Assembly (NCBI GenBank): GCA_020344715.1
Contig: CP070828.1
Coordinates: forward strand, 233,576 to 239,971
Direction of reading: 5' to 3'
Length of the DNA stretch: 6,396 nt
Source: Candidatus Bathyarchaeota archaeon
Lineage (GTDB): Archaea; Thermoproteota; Bathyarchaeia; Bathyarchaeales; Bathyarchaeaceae
The notes under the pieces were generated by a model. That model saw nothing but the letters and a program-made list of their open reading frames with translations, ran no database searches and was not told the origin of the DNA. How positions within the stretch are numbered: position 1 is the first letter of the stretch; every line of letters starts with the position of its first letter. This document shows, in pieces, positions 5,753 through 6,396 of this stretch. The position numbers and the translations under genes were made by a program.

Positions 5753-6396
5753 TTATTGAAGTTTCTTAGCTAGCTCAATAACATCTGGTAAGTCTATTCG
5801 CAGTTCCTTCAACTTCTGGAGAGTCGGGATACCATTGGAATTCCATCCCCTTCTCTTGTACACCGCATCCTTGAGTTTTTCATATTCCGACTGTCGATAT
5901 TTCTTCAAGACCGCCATCTTTTCTTCTGTAGATTTGCCCTCTGGATCGTAACTGATCTTCTCACTCAATTGTTTGTCATACCGATCCGCCCGGCTTTCGT
6001 ACTCTTCTTTCGTCACCGGTCCAACAGAGCGATAAGGCACATCATCATGTTCGCGGATACCGAACCCCATTCGCACATTGAAAATACGCTGAAAATTGTA
6101 TACTCGTTCGCTCATCAGGATCAGATCGTCGGGAGTGGTCTTTTGACCTGTTACTCCGAAGTAGCACTTTGCATAATTCTCTACGTGCGAAATGAATTTC
6201 GCAGGATCAGGAGTGTTTTCATTCCCTGGAGGTGTAACGTCATTCCAAGGAAGTTTGCACAAACCAGCCAAACCAAACCACGTACGGAACATCGGGAACC
6301 AGTGCAGAGCTTCTGCCTTCTGCTCAAATGTCGGCATCAAGTTATGCACCATGTCCAGGAATATCAACCAAGCCTCATCGTGTTGAGGGCCCTTAA
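5753..6396 (-). CDS. Aldehyde:ferredoxin oxidoreductase family (tungsten enzyme), C-terminal part, 5'-partial
   Basis: C-terminal third of a tungstopterin aldehyde:ferredoxin oxidoreductase, a cytosolic anaerobic enzyme that oxidises aldehydes to acids and reduces ferredoxin. The frame is open to the right edge (first whole codon ends at 6394) and gives 213 visible residues; relatives have about 600-640. The TTG at 6367 is internal, because the preceding KGPQHDEAW is conserved family sequence. Visible landmarks are GLAGLCKLPWNDV (about 41-53), whose cysteine C46 matches the fourth ligand of the [4Fe-4S] cluster in the Pyrococcus enzyme, YNFQRIFNVRMG (99-110), and the closing KRRGWNSNGIP (180-190) near the end. 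The other three cluster cysteines and the pterin site lie outside the window. It reads toward queT with a 158 bp gap. Whether it is the AOR, FOR or GOR type cannot be settled from this part. No frameshift is seen. Confidence 0.9.
   Translation of the reverse strand, partial: KGPQHDEAWLIFLDMVHNLMPTFEQKAEALHWFPMFRTWFGLAGLCKLPWNDVTPPGNENTPDPAKFISHVENYAKCYFGVTGQKTTPDDLILMSERVYNFQRIFNVRMGFGIREHDDVPYRSVGPVTKEEYESRADRYDKQLSEKISYDPEGKSTEEKMAVLKKYRQSEYEKLKDAVYKRRGWNSNGIPTLQKLKELRIDLPDVIELAKKLQ

Noticed and set aside
6365..6367. TTG as the start of a short 204-residue protein
   Set aside because: The upstream codons continue in frame to the edge and encode KGPQHDEAW, which is typical of the aldehyde:ferredoxin oxidoreductase family. 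The gene is cut by the window and is not truncated.

Overview
The window looks like a piece of an archaeal chromosome, most likely from the TACK group and possibly a Bathyarchaeia-like lineage. The strongest evidence is the family B DNA polymerase, which resembles the crenarchaeal PolB1/Dpo1 type along its whole length. The agmatinase, the tungsten-type aldehyde:ferredoxin oxidoreductase and a Shine-Dalgarno sequence matching the archaeal 16S tail all fit. The species cannot be fixed from the sequence alone. I see no mobile elements, CRISPR arrays, tRNAs or rRNAs.

Layout, left to right: (1) the 3' part of an agmatinase/ureohydrolase gene on +, running in from the left edge; (2) a convergent RsmB/NSUN-type RNA cytosine-5 methyltransferase on -, whose stop lies 6 bp from the agmatinase stop; (3) a 133-134 bp divergent spacer; (4) a complete replicative DNA polymerase gene (PolB1) on + with all exonuclease and polymerase motifs; (5) a convergent small membrane protein on -, a QueT-like ECF-transporter substrate-binding subunit, 11 bp from the polB stop; (6) a 158 bp spacer that holds a GC-rich, structured leader for queT; (7) the 3' third of an aldehyde:ferredoxin oxidoreductase gene on -, running off the right edge. 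Coding density is high and no gene-free stretch exceeds 160 bp.

The genes do not form one pathway. They cover polyamine synthesis, RNA modification, DNA replication, uptake of a probable deazapurine (archaeosine precursor) and anaerobic aldehyde oxidation. The most interesting part is the queT leader. A perfect Shine-Dalgarno (GGAGGTGA) has an exact 8-nt complement (TCACCTCC) 29 nt upstream, and that complement is also one arm of a competing hairpin. This is the architecture expected of a translational RNA switch. It is a candidate archaeal riboswitch or other cis-regulatory RNA in front of a gene family that preQ1 riboswitches often control in bacteria. Secondary points are a PIP-box-like motif at the extreme N terminus of the polymerase and a Cys/His cluster, a possible zinc knuckle, just after its motif A.
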